A stretch of DNA of 64,000 nt. Origin: Platycnemis pennipes. Taxonomy: Eukaryota; Arthropoda; Insecta; Odonata; Platycnemididae. Position 1 is the first letter of the stretch. Every line of letters starts with the position of its first letter. This document shows, piece after piece, positions 24,737-35,741 of the stretch. A model generated the notes under the pieces. It ran no database searches and had not been told where the DNA came from. It saw only the letters and a list, made by a program, of their open reading frames with translations. Where the stretch lies: assembly GCA_933228895.1 (NCBI GenBank), contig OW121849.1, forward strand, positions 42,254,354 through 42,318,353, in the 5' to 3' direction. Made by a program: the position numbers and the translations under genes.

Positions 24737-25394
24737 TATGAGAAATTAAGTACAAGTACATTCTTAGTAAGTTGATGTAGCACAAATTAAAATGATGTAA
24801 AAATGTGAAAACTATCATGTGTGACCTCTACGATCGAATGTCTTCTTTCGAAATTCAAAATATACCGCTCGTTGATTACTTGCCGCAAATGCATCCGCGC
24901 AAGCCAATGTATGTACTTCCGAAAGTTCACTTCAGCTCGCAATTCGCATTCGATTCAACGGAACCCGCGGGTGGCGCCGATGTTTTTTTACCAAGACTTT
25001 CACTGAGGTCTTCAAGAGTAAAGTGCGTAGTTCCCCGCGTCCTGAGCGAGCGTTAAGATACGCAGGCACGTAGACGATGGCTCGAGCGTCAATAGACGCC
25101 ACCACCAATGTCCTCAGCTGGAAAAGAGCGTCGCCGCTTACATGCATGGATGAATTACGACCCCCTCACCACGTGTTGGCAAGCATTTCCTCTTCCCCCG
25201 ATGGTCTTCCGTCTATTCCCTCCGCTCGAGTAACGGACGACGCATTCTATTTATATTATTAAATGATAGGGCGATGAAGATTGCACGAGTGGCCTTCACC
25301 CGCTCACGGCTCTGCCAGTAAGTGTGTCTTCCCCGCGGCCGCTCCGCTGTCACTTTGTTTTCATTTCGAACCGGGAAGAGAGAGAGAGAGAGAA
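24737..25394. other. CpG-rich island upstream of a candidate ORF
   Basis: Overlapping ORFs in both directions at 24805-25262; GA repeat at about 25376-25394. No exon structure proven. Confidence 0.4.
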
Positions 25395-25562
25395 ATGGTG
25401 GCAGATGGCGCTACAGAGGATCGCCCGCGTCCGGTCGACCCGGCAACAGTCCAGATTCCGTACGTCGACGGAAACACAGAAGAAAACAAAGTTCCTCCCA
25501 AAACGAGCGTACCGCATCTATTTCGCCGAGCAATAATAAATGATGCAGTGCTCGCTAAATAA
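25395..25562 (+). CDS. Candidate short ORF or first exon, unrecognised
   Basis: ATG at 25395 just after a (GA)n run (about 25376-25394) opens 55 codons: MVADGATEDRPRPVDPATVQ ... RRAIINDAVLAK-stop. In a CpG-rich island; start context AGAAATGG is good. No family recognised; overlapping frames are also open, as expected in GC-rich sequence. Confidence 0.2.
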   Translation: MVADGATEDRPRPVDPATVQIPYVDGNTEENKVPPKTSVPHLFRRAIINDAVLAK

Positions 25563-27783
25563 CGGGGTCGAACAGTCCCACGGTATAGCAAATCCAAAAC
25601 GGGACGAATTCCATCTGTATGCATGGGAGTTTCTAATCCCCACCTCAGAGACACTGAACGAATAAAGCAAAAGGCTTGTGAGTGGTGACACTTTCTCTAA
25701 ATTAATATTGTCACACATTTCTCATTCTCATGATAACCAGTACCTAGATCTACTGGATTTCTGATTTACACCTAGTAACGTGCGTCGCGAAAACTGTGGT
25801 GTTTAGAAGATAGTGATCTGTTAACTGGAATATCCGCATTCCATTCACAAACATGCATAGAACAAAATCAGAGTTTACCGGAAAGAGAAAATTCAGTTTT
25901 TAATAAGACAAATTAGTCACTAAGAACATGGTCACATCAATGACGCTTCAGCAATAGCATAAACCATCAAAGTTTAGTATGAATAACCGCGAAAGAGTAC
26001 TTCTTTCGGATATTTCAAACAAAAGAAGTCCTGAAGGTTTAATGCCTCACCTCATGCAGAATTACGTGTCACCCGAGTTCTCAATAAGTAAACATAATTT
26101 TAGAACGGGGACTACGTCTTCAACCACAGCAATCTCAGTTGTGAGCAAATTTACTCGAGTAAACACAATAGACATTACAGATTAAGACTGGCGAAAATTT
26201 CGTCTAAGAAACAGCTTTAAAATTTTTAAAACTATTTACATCCTAATTCAAATATAAAACTACGTAACACCGATGAAAATGGTACTCGCAGGAGATAATA
26301 TAAGTCGCTTTCTTACTGCATAACTCACCGCAGCTCCCTATAGTACTACATTCACTTCAATACTATTATTTTAGACTTAAAAAAGTAATCTACAAATCTA
26401 TTTGCACGAAATCTATCACCTGAATTTCAGGCAATTGTGAATTTTAGCTTATTTAGCCTCATTAACAAACTTCAGTTTCAGCTTCCAGTTTGGGAATTTC
26501 AACTCATTGTAAAAGATTTCAATGAGAATCATTCCGTCAGATTCCGCCCTGACTTTGAGGAATGAGATTGGGAAGGGAGAGAGGGAAAAACGTCTGGAAG
26601 CGAATTTGTGTATTTCCTACACCATTTGAAGAATGGTGAAGGAAATACATTGCTCAATATGCATTGCAAAATAATAGAGATTTAAAAAATAGGTTATGGA
26701 AAATTCAAAGGCAATTTAAGTGGCTGAGGAACTGTGTTGCTCCTAAATTCGAAAAGGAAAAATTATTGCCATTAAATAAAGATTAAATAAAGCGACGCAT
26801 TTCGTAGATTAAAATTACAATAGCGTCAGGCAGTATGAGAGCCGATGAAAAATCGGAAATACTTCTATCTTCATTAAAACCTACCCATCCAACCGATAAC
26901 AATGACAATTATGTCCATACCGAAGCGGACACAGTAGTGCGACAATTTAATATCAAATAACGATGGCGATAAATCTAGGTGTCGAAGCTAGCTAAAAGTA
27001 GCCTTAACGTTGCTACCAATCAACAAAGAGAATCTTTTTTTCCTCTCCAACTACTCTAAAGGATCTGTTACATATGGTCTTTGGCGACGATTAGAAGAAA
27101 AGAAAATAAAAAAATAACAGCCCTTAAAAACGCGGGCTTACCGTTTTAGCGATGGAACTCGTTATAATCCTTCGTGTATCCATTGTTCGTTATATGGGAA
27201 ACGCATGACCGCTTGACTCGCAATCACGTGGCGGTTTTCTGGAATTCATTTTCCGCATTCTGCGAGAACATACACCATGTGAGTGTGTGCGTGTCTGTCT
27301 ATGCTACATCCATTTTCACGTCCGTGGAAAGTTTATAGACCCGCAACTTCAGCTCGCATTTTTAAGAGGATATGAGAACACTGGGGGAATCGCGGTGAAC
27401 GCTCTCCTTATCAAGCTACCGCTGAAGAGGCTGACCCACTCGCGCCCTGCCCTAGATCCGTCAAAGGAAGATTAGACTCCTAAGCCGGACGAAATTTAAG
27501 GCAAATAGCGAATTCCGTTACCCGCGAACGGGGTTAAGTCATAAAGTGCAGCTCCTTCTTTTTTGCCACATTACATCTCTTTTGGGATGGCCACACTAAT
27601 TCATGAATATCGATAACCGATTTTCCAACACATAAAGGAAATCATTTTAAAATTCTCAACCATATAGGTACGTTAACGTGTCCTTGGTTCCATTGCATTT
27701 GTAAATGTTCACTAAAAATCGATACATGTCCTAATTTGCATATTATTTAAAGATTTTTACTTTTAGTCGCCCTCCATAATCAT
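25563..27783. other. No gene recognised apart from one palindrome
   Basis: AT-rich; ORFs of 60-70 residues without motifs (25979-26185, 27287-27475). Confidence 0.55.
26610..26648. repeat. Near-perfect palindrome, 17-bp stem
   Basis: Arms 26610-26626 (GTATTTCCTACACCATT) and 26632-26648 with one mismatch around a 5-base loop. Confidence 0.9.
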
Positions 27784-28134
27784 AACTTCTGTCAATAGTA
27801 AGGGTGATCACTTATTTTGAATACCTACGCTGCATTCAGAATAGAAAAAATTGAATAAATAAGTACCTACTCAACACCCGAATTAATAACGAAGGTGTAG
27901 CAGATTTTTCCTTTTCAAATCCTTAACAATCTAATAAACATTAAGGATAAATGTCATCAACTTTTGTCAATAGTAAGAGTGATCACTTATTTTGAATACC
28001 TACGCTGCATTCAGAATAGAAAAAAATTGAAGAAATAAGTACTCAACACCCGAATCAATAACGAAGGTGTAGCAGATTTTTCCTTTTCAAATCCTTAACA
28101 ATCTAATAAACATTAAGGATAAATGTCATCATAA
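27784..28134 (+). repeat. Tandem duplication, units of about 175 and 172 bp
   Basis: Unit 1 from about 27784 to 27959 and unit 2 from 27960 to about 28134. Both start near ACTT(C/T)TGTCAATAGTAAG, contain AATACCTACGCTGCATTCAG and AATAACGAAGGTGTAGCAG, and end in AAGGATAAATGTCATCA. They differ by a few substitutions, one extra A in an A-run, and CCTA present only in unit 1 (27866-27869). Non-coding and recent. Confidence 0.93.
27864..27869 (+). other. TA-CC-TA micro-insertion
   Basis: Unit 1 of the 27.8-kb duplication reads AAGTACCTACTCAAC; unit 2 reads AAGTACTCAAC. Same four bases as the 19.3-kb case, in the opposite orientation. Confidence 0.6.
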
Positions 28135-29557
28135 CTGTATTCTTTGTCCTTATTTATTCCTTCCTACGATTCCGTTGACAAGTTCACACCGCATGGGCGG
28201 GTTTTGTTAATTTATGACAAGAGACCCTGAAATCGCATAACCAATGAATAAAAATACAGACGTAGGCATCGAGAAATAACAAAATATTCTCTGAAAACTG
28301 ATTAATAATCATTAGAATGATCAAAAAGAATGCTTGTCAGAGGAAGCGAAAGAGATAGGTGAGTAGGTTTCCTTACCATCTTATGACAAGCAATTAAAAG
28401 TTTTTTATGCTTCTTATGGATTCTATAACTCTGAAACATTTAAGAATTTTCGTTTTTAAACCGTAGGAACATGGTATGACCCATTCCTGACTAATCAGTT
28501 AGTCGAGGATGGATTCAGGTAGCAGGTAACAGATGGATATAAATAGCCGTGTCTATTTCATCTGGTGATGCTATGAGAAGAACTCGGAATCCAACAAGAA
28601 AAGAGATGCGTCATATGAAATTAAATGGCCTCAAATGAAGGTGGATACCTAAAACGCTTTGGGAGAATGTGGCTTAAGAGACTCTCGATAAGTAAAAAAG
28701 GATTTCCAGGAGTAACATATCACAAGCAGGAGCGAAAAAGTAAAACACATGAATGCCAAAAAGAAAAGAAGGGTGAAAATGGATGGAAAAAGTGTAATGA
28801 AGCACCACTATTAATCCTTTTTATTATAATGCAGCTCAAGTAGCTTAATTCAGACAAAATGACAGCGTCTACCACCAGAATTTATAAAATATTCTATAGC
28901 AGCCTTCAAATTAGGGAAATTCTCTAAAACGGTACTTACTCTTTGATATTGTTCTAATGTTACTCAAACCAAATCGACCTTTTGTGACCTGTATCATAAA
29001 CAACGAGCAAGACGTAATCACTTTCATGCTGCAACTAGGGAGAAAATATGGAAATGCTATGGAATTGGACGTTTGAAAATGTCAAAACAACTTTTCTTGA
29101 TACGTAAGCAATACTCGATATAGATCGATAAGGTAGCAATTTAATTATTACTAAAACAAAAAAGAAAAATAGGAGATATTCCACTCACACTTCTAATTCA
29201 TTGACCAAGATCAAGATTTTGATAGTAAAAATCATTGTCAACTAATAATCAAAACCTAAGTTGGTGAATGAAATTTGTTTGCGGAATCATACCAAGTCTC
29301 CATTATTACTTTACCACTGCAGTTCTACCAAAATAAGTCTGACACTTCAAAAGATAGTAGGTTCAAACATTTTTCATTTATGTAGCAACGGGATACATAC
29401 TGATCAAGAAGGCACACCCGAGGATGCGTTGGATCAAATCTAGAGTACGCGCCTTATATCCTTCGTGCCTAGGTTAATATATGTACGGGTTTCCGGCTCA
29501 AAAATCATGTCAGTTTTTCGTTCCTCCGGAACACTCGCAAACAGATGAGAGATTAAC
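28135..29557. other. No gene recognised
   Basis: The ORF at 28625-28843 contains LKRFGRMWLKRLSIS, which faintly recalls the F-E-M-W-x-W-R-R-L segment of RTE-like elements, but the rest does not fit. Confidence 0.45.
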
Positions 29558-29785
29558 TTAAATCCTATGAGAGATAAGTGCCCCCCCACCCCCGTGCCTT
29601 GTAGATTTAACCGTGGAATCTCCGCTCCAATTCTCCTTCGTTCCGAAACAAATTCGAGCAATCCGAGTCGAGGTGAAGGCAGGCACGGGCGATGGTTGCG
29701 ACTGGGCGACCTCCTCTTGCTCAACGACCCGACGACGCCTTCCGGTCCAGGAGTCGCGGGGGAACACCGTGGGCGTCTCCGCCAT
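29558..29785 (-). CDS. Candidate short ORF or first exon, unrecognised
   Basis: Minus-strand ATG at 29785 in a favourable context (GAAATGGCGG) opens 75 codons starting MAETPTVFPRDSWTGRRRR, rich in Arg, Gly and Ser, ending ALISHRI-stop. It lies in a GC-rich island (29440-29960). No domain, signal peptide or strong splice donor is seen, and an overlapping longer frame exists. A LINE 3' end is inserted five bases upstream. Equally likely a chance ORF. Confidence 0.2.
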   Translation of the reverse strand: MAETPTVFPRDSWTGRRRRVVEQEEVAQSQPSPVPAFTSTRIARICFGTKENWSGDSTVKSTRHGGGGALISHRI

Positions 29786-29789
29786 TTCA

Positions 29790-29866
29790 ATATCTACATC
29801 TACATCCACTGAGGAACCTGCAAGCAAGCAAGTGGATGTGTGGCAGGGGGTGAAATATCGACACCC
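29790..29866 (-). mobile_element. Short L2-like LINE 3' end
   Basis: Reverse-strand tail (ATCTACATCTACATCC) followed by a diverged hairpin and GTGTGGCAGGGGGTGAAAT. About 75 bases are recognisable. It ends 5 bases upstream of the ATG of the minus-strand candidate ORF at 29558-29785. Confidence 0.75.
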
Positions 29867-32119
29867 TTTAAAAGCCGAGGGCTGGGATATCAACATTATT
29901 GACGACGTCTGTCAGACAGCCAGGGTAAGAGAATTCACGAGATTGTCCAACCCAGTGATTGCGATAGAAATTACCTGACCGAATACGTTTAACTACATCG
30001 TACGTAGACGTTTTTACCATTGTGCCACGTATTTTTTCGTGTAAATACCATTTGCAATATTATAAGAAATGACCTGAGAGGCATATAGCGCATAGAAAGT
30101 CATGCAAACTCTACTTGCGGATTAAAAGAGCGTACTGACTTTCCCTTAGCGTAAAAATGATACAAATCAAATCCATCGCACCTCCGTCATTCGATCTGAT
30201 CATATAGGTATCGGGAATTGTGTTTTATATTCATTAAGCACGACACTAATTATATATCATATGCAGGGGTAATTTTATCATTTATCACTGAGTGCTGAGA
30301 GTCATAATTCATGTCATCTCAGTCATTTTAAATGTTTTGCAACCAAGCAATACGAGTACTAACGGTGATGATATATTACGGCGCCCTGTGTTTGCGTGAT
30401 AACTCAGATATTTTACTGACACCTATACTTTTCATTCCATAAATTTCTATGGAAATTGTCTATTAGGATGGTTTTAATTAACATCTAAACAACTTCCTAT
30501 CAATAACTATAGGACGTATTTCTTAATTGTCGCAAATTTCATACTTAGCCAAAACAATGACTAGGTATGTAATAAATGTGGTAAGCCAGATGATTACTCT
30601 ACACTCTTCTTTCATTATAAAGATGATTAATTAATAATGAGGAATTAATGGTGCATCATAATTAAGGATGAGAATATTTTGAATGTCCATCCCTAAGGAA
30701 TGAAACCAATCCATAACGAATGAAACTCTCAACTATGGACACCGAACACATTGAAAATCATTCAACGAACAGGAAGCACGGAACTGCCAGTATAAAACCG
30801 AAAGTAAGTGGAAAAACGAGAATACCTTCGCTCCAATTTCGGTGTCGGACGTGAACAGAGATCGCTACCAGTTATGTAGAAGGGATGAATTTCAGGGATA
30901 CATGACCGATGAAGTTTAAGAAAGATATCCAAGCAATTTCGCAAGTAACGTGATGGAAAATACCTAAGCACACGTTGAAATTTGTGAGAATCGACAATTC
31001 ATCGCAATTTATCAAAGTTACGAGGCAATTTACAAACCCTCCAAATTACTCTTGAATTATTTCAGAAAACCCAACTTTCAAAGTTGAGCTATATGGTAAT
31101 TATCATTCCACTTATCAACAAGCAGCAACCAACTATGAGAACCCAAGATTAAATGAACGAGCAATGTACGTCAGGATCAATCAATGAGCATTAAAATTAC
31201 AATTCACATTATTTGCAAATTTAGCTGTAATGTTCGTAACTTTGCAAAACAAACTGCACTGAAGAAGGAAATAGTAAATAGAGATTGATGTGTACTCAAC
31301 GATTGAGAATTGGTGGGACTTTGAAAGGTTACAATATTATATAAAAATATAAACGCCTCTAATTGAATAAAGTGGACATTATGTAAAATGAAGAACATTT
31401 TACTCTCAAAATGTTCTACTCAGAAGAAGCCATCTGACACCGTAACAGCACATGAAATCGTCAGGTGTGGACACGAAATAAAAAGGTATCAAATATGGCG
31501 ACGAGATACGATAAATCGGCCACGCAGGCCTCACCGCCCCCTCCCCTCTTTTGATTCCCCCCCTTCACAGGCTCTCCCCCCTCCTCCGTGGGATCCACAC
31601 ACCCGTCCCATTCCATTGGGGCGAGGGTCCCGCAAGGGATGGAGGCTAGAAATATGCTTCAAGGCATCCCATTCGGGCCGCGGGCATGGGAGGGGGAAGA
31701 GGGCGGCGATAAGGTTAGGCTATAGGGGCCAATCGCAGTCGAAAGATTAGAGATAGTGGAAAAAACAGAACACCAACTCACCACCACAGGGTCCAACGGC
31801 TCTCCCTTCCCCCTTCTTCCTTCTTTCAAGCACACTCCACCCGCCCTCTTCCCAGCATTCTCTCTCTCTTCCCCTCACTCACGCACATGAGATGAGGAAA
31901 CCGGAGATGGTGGGTCACTGCACGTGATCCTGTTCGCCACGCGATTAGTCCGGGAAGAGAAAAAAAAATAGGACTAGAGATATTGAGGAAGGGGAGATGG
32001 GGGGGGTTATGTGTCTGTGCGTGCGTGAATATTTTTTCCCGGCGATACTTTTCGTCCCTCCCTTCCACGTGGACACACCACCCGCCCCTCCCTCTCTACC
32101 CCTCGGCTCTCCCGTGCAG
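29867..32119. other. No gene recognised; AT-rich then GC-rich from 31490
   Basis: 29960-31480 is AT-rich and featureless. 31490-32120 is C-rich with CTCTCTCTC blocks and overlapping ORFs on both strands that lack domains. Confidence 0.5.
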
Positions 32120-32280
32120 GGCACCAAATCGTCCGCGGGATGACAGTGCTAATGCGGTGTCCCTCTATCGTCAGTCAGTAGTCCGCCGCCGTCGCCCTTG
32201 GAAACGGGGCGAATTTCACCCGCCAATCGAATTGCGCGCGCGGGTCTTGCGTCCGAGTCTAGGGGGGGATAGGTAGAAGG
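32120..32280 (+). promoter_or_regulatory. CpG-rich segment with TCAGT-type initiators
   Basis: CCGCGGGATGACAGTGC, then CGTCAGTCAGTAGTCCGCCG (about 32170-32189) and a GCGCGCGCGGG block. TCAGT matches the arthropod initiator consensus, but no TATA box, downstream element or gene confirms a start site. Confidence 0.2.
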
Positions 32281-32400
32281 AGGGGGTAAGTGCGGTGATG
32301 GGCAGTGGAGGGGGATGAAGGGGGTTGGACGTGGAGGGGGAGGGAGGAGGGAGGGTGGTGGGTGGGGTGTGATTGATAGGTAAGGGGATGGGACGAGATA
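32259..32400 (+). other. G-run cluster with quadruplex potential
   Basis: About 140 bases with at least ten runs of three or more G (GGGGGGG, GGAGGGGG, GGGGGAGGGAGG) on the plus strand, downstream of a CpG-rich segment. Confidence 0.65.
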
Positions 32401-33429
32401 GGCGAGACTAAAACTTCTGATAACATTTGAAGGCTATTTCGATAAGGAACGAGTCTCCCATTGGATCGAAACTCTCCTACGAGGAAGAGCAATGGTGTTT
32501 GTCCAAGTGTATGGAAATAGGCCACAAATCCCAAAAGGCGATATTCGGATCCCCAAATACGCGGATAACATGGGCGCTCACCGAAACCATTACCAGCGCA
32601 GTGATGGTAATCTATCAAGTTGGCTTTTTCGGGGACTTTTTTCTACCGTTACACTGTGCGAATAAAACCAGAATTTCCTGAGAAAAAGTAGAAATGAAAA
32701 AAAAGATAATTAATTAATCCAAGGAACTTAAGTAGGTACTGCATGATACGCGCAAGAAATACTTTTCCAACCGGCAGGAAATCATTTTAAAATACTTATT
32801 GTTAGATATAGTCTTATCGAGCTCTGCACCGGGTTTGGCTTTCCATGGTTGACCTTTCGAAAAGGAAGTGCCTCATCTTCCTCATGGTGAAAACTGAGTG
32901 CTCGGTTTTGAAATATTTCCTGTTTTAATAGTGCTTAACTACTCAGACTTGCTCCTCAAAGCGTCTGGTATGGAAAGCTCAGCCCAGTATGAATCCCCTC
33001 GAGATTAGATCCAGTTAATCAAACAGGGAATGCCTACGATCCTTCGTCATGTAATACGTAATGCAAAATAATGTGCTGCGATTACATTCATCCTACTGCC
33101 AATATAATTGTCTTAATCCTAAAAGTAACATTCTTAAGCCGTGTTTGAATGGCAGAGCTCATAGAATCTGCAAAGGCAAAGCTCATAGTTGTGGCTAACA
33201 CGTTCAAAGTTCACGAGAGCCTAAGATACAACTCATAATGTGTACATTAAAAATACCCATCAAAGCTCAGTATCTTAAACCTAAAAAATTACTATTTGAT
33301 GGTAAATAAATTATGAAAAGTTCAACACTACGAACCAGCCTCGAGAAGTGAATGACATTATATAAATTCACTCTGTCGCTCAAAATAAGCAAATATAACC
33401 GATTCCAAGAGCTGAAATTATCATTTTTT
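32401..33429. other. No gene recognised
   Basis: An 84-residue ORF (32427-32681) and its surroundings show no motif; sequence becomes AT-rich. Confidence 0.5.
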
Positions 33430-34282
33430 GTACATCTACATCTACATAATACCCTGCGAGCCACCATAAAGCTGTGTGGCAGGGGGTGAACTCTCACCAA
33501 ATATGCACTACATATCATGGATTCAAAATACATATCAAAAAAGGATTAGTACTTGTATAGGTACCTACTGTTCAAAACTACGCTATTTAAAAAAAGATAA
33601 AAATAGCAAAGTATACATGCAAAAAAACAAGCTGTTAGTTGGGTTACCTTCAAGTCCTTATACCAACATGCAGCTACCAATGTTATCCATTGCTACGCTC
33701 GTACTGGATATATTTAACGTTATTCATATCCCTAATAGTACGAGGAAAAAAGGACATTTGGAATCTGTCAGTTCGGCAATCAATTTCTCTAATTTTGTGA
33801 TTATGGTCCAGTCTACCATAGTAAGTTGGGGTGCGCAAAATATTTTTAACATCATCACTGAAAATATGGTCTTGGAATTTGTTTAAGAGATTAAGTCTAA
33901 ATTTCAACCTTCGATCTGACAATGATTCCCAATTTAATTCGTTTGATAGACTGGTTACGCTAATAAGGTTATCATACCGTCCCTTTACAAATCTTGCCGA
34001 TCTTCGCTGCACACGTTCAATTTACACCGATTTTGTAGGGATCCCATAAACTGGCAGCATATTCCAAATGAGGTCTTACAAGGAAAAAGTAGCTGATTTC
34101 TTGTACTTGATCGTCACATTTACCCAGTACTCTTTTGACGAATTCCAGCTTACGATTCGCTTGACCCATTATTTCACGTATGTGTTTACCCCAGGAAAGA
34201 TCATGTGTCAGTCTTATTCCAAGATATTTAATGGATTGTATTTGCAAATAAGGGATTGTTATTTTTAAAGGCGTCAAAACTG
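33430..34282 (-). pseudogene. L2-like LINE fragment, subfamily B, C-terminal domain
   Basis: Minus-strand tail and hairpin at 33430-33483, then a 3' UTR distinct from subfamily A, then coding sequence in two blocks: 33683-34012 (RRSARFVKGRYDNL, LNWESLSDRRLKFRLNLL, REIDCRTDRFQMSFFPRT) and 34017-34277 (IKYLGIRLTHDLSWGKHI, LVRPHLEYAASLWDPYK). These align with about residues 665-845 of the long element with many replacements, so B is a separate lineage. A frameshift separates the blocks near 34015. The UTR carries an 8-base GGTACCTA insertion at 33560-33567 absent from the sister copy at 56455. Confidence 0.88.
33558..33567 (+). other. TA-GG-TA-CC-TA double micro-insertion
   Basis: The subfamily B 3' UTR here reads CTTGTATAGGTACCTACTG. 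The sister copy at about 56558 reads CTTATATTCTG, and the third B copy (about 49060-49080) also lacks the eight bases. The insertion is a GGTA and a CCTA back to back. Confidence 0.5.
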
Positions 34283-34432
34283 AACGTGCATTAGTTGCAC
34301 GTGACTCATTTACCTAACACGCTTTTATGAAGTAGTGGCACTGTAGCTCTTAGTTGCATGTAAGTAGCACATGTTTGGTGATCGTAACCGCCTGCTACAC
34401 TCCCTCGCGGTGGCTCGCAGGGTAATACATAG
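34283..34432 (+). mobile_element. L2-like LINE 3' end, subfamily C, head-to-head with the B copy
   Basis: About 150 bases of 3' UTR matching the reverse complement of the 39852-40014 unit, then hairpin (CTCCCTCGCGGTGGCTCGCA) and a degenerate tail (AATACATAGAT). It abuts the minus-strand B fragment with no clear gap, so two 3' tails point outward. Confidence 0.75.
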
Positions 34433-35713
34433 ATTTTGATTCAGATAAAAATAAGATTATCCATGAGAATATGGCTGAAAATCACTACCTGTAAATAGAT
34501 ATAGGCAGGCAACATTGAATATGGCATGCATTGGTACAAGATAGAATTATGGAAACAGACTCGGTAAAGAGTTCATAAATGATATGTCCGGTCCAAGGCA
34601 GGAAAAGTATTCTTTCAAAATAATCCAATACACACATTCGAAGTTCAGCACGTAAGCAGCAACTTTCAGGTAGCCTAGCGTGCGGATCCATCAAGGATCA
34701 AATGCCATTGATATCCCGTTCAAATATCACGGAAATGCATTATGGAGCAAGGCTTTTAAACTAATGAAAAATCCGGCGAGAAAATATTCATAGGCTTTGA
34801 CAGTAGTGCGAAAAAATATGCATAAAAGACTACGCTCAATATTTGCATATGATTGGGAACATACGGTTTCCACGCTGAAGATAACTATTGCTAACCTTTT
34901 AGCTGCAGTATGTAAATTGAAAATTTCCCCTGTCGACATGAAATATTCAGTCTAAGCACAACGTTCGTCTTTTTCACCTATGAAGCTGTATATTGTCGTC
35001 ACAAATAATGTCCACGCCAGTACAGGAAATTTAATCGTGGTCATGTAATGAAGACAGTAGTTGAAATTAGCCGACTATAGAAGTTACCTTCACTGGGGAC
35101 CACAGTGAAAATCATTGTACGGACGGTGAAAGGCACCATGTGTTATTTGCACGGAAAACAAACAGAAAAGAGATAACTGAGGACTAGCATGTTGTACACG
35201 AACTTGACGAAAAAAGTGTTAACCAGCAAGGCCTCAAAATTCTGAAGGCATTAAAAACGACCATGAACGTGACTTTTACGTATAAATTATATTATAACCC
35301 ATTTAGATGATTTGTGATCCATCTCTAATGCAAAATCACGTAGGAAAAACAACGTAACCATACACTAACCCTCCACGGGCATCAGGATTCATTGCCCACC
35401 GTAAAATTTACAAAGTTTACGAGTTACCGGCGTATTCTTTTATGGGCGAATAATATTCTACACTTGCTCACGATGAAAATTAGTACACTTTCTTAAATTT
35501 CCAGCTAAATGCTCGCTTGCACAGCTTACTGCAAAGAAGGTACACAACCGCCCCCGAAAGAGTAATTACGTTGAAAGTAAATAGTTGTAAATTTATGTAC
35601 ATGTACCATCGCCTACGATGCTTGGATTATTTTTTCGGTCAAAATGATAAATACAAAACAATCGGGAGGGAAAGATCAAATTTGCTGTTAATAATGGTAT
35701 TGTGGAGGATAAA
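34433..35713. other. No gene recognised; 5' flank of the long LINE
   Basis: If the LINE has 5' UTR or an ORF1 remnant, it would lie at the right end (35484-35713, open in one frame). I see no ORF1 motif (no CCHC knuckle or coiled coil) there. Confidence 0.45.
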
Positions 35714-35741
35714 ATCTAATGCATACGATCTAATGCAGATA
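35714..35741 (+). repeat. 14-bp tandem duplication breaking the LINE frame
   Basis: ATCTAATGCA occurs at 35714-35723 and again at 35728-35737, a period of 14 bases. The first copy supplies the in-frame TAA (35717) that closes the endonuclease frame. The frame open upstream (35484-35744) would run into the long ORF if one repeat unit were absent. This could be a small slippage duplication or a microhomology scar of 5' truncation. Confidence 0.7.

Noticed and set aside
28625..28843. 72-residue Lys-rich ORF resembling an RTE linker
   Set aside because: Only about 15 residues fit the pattern and no flanking domain is present.
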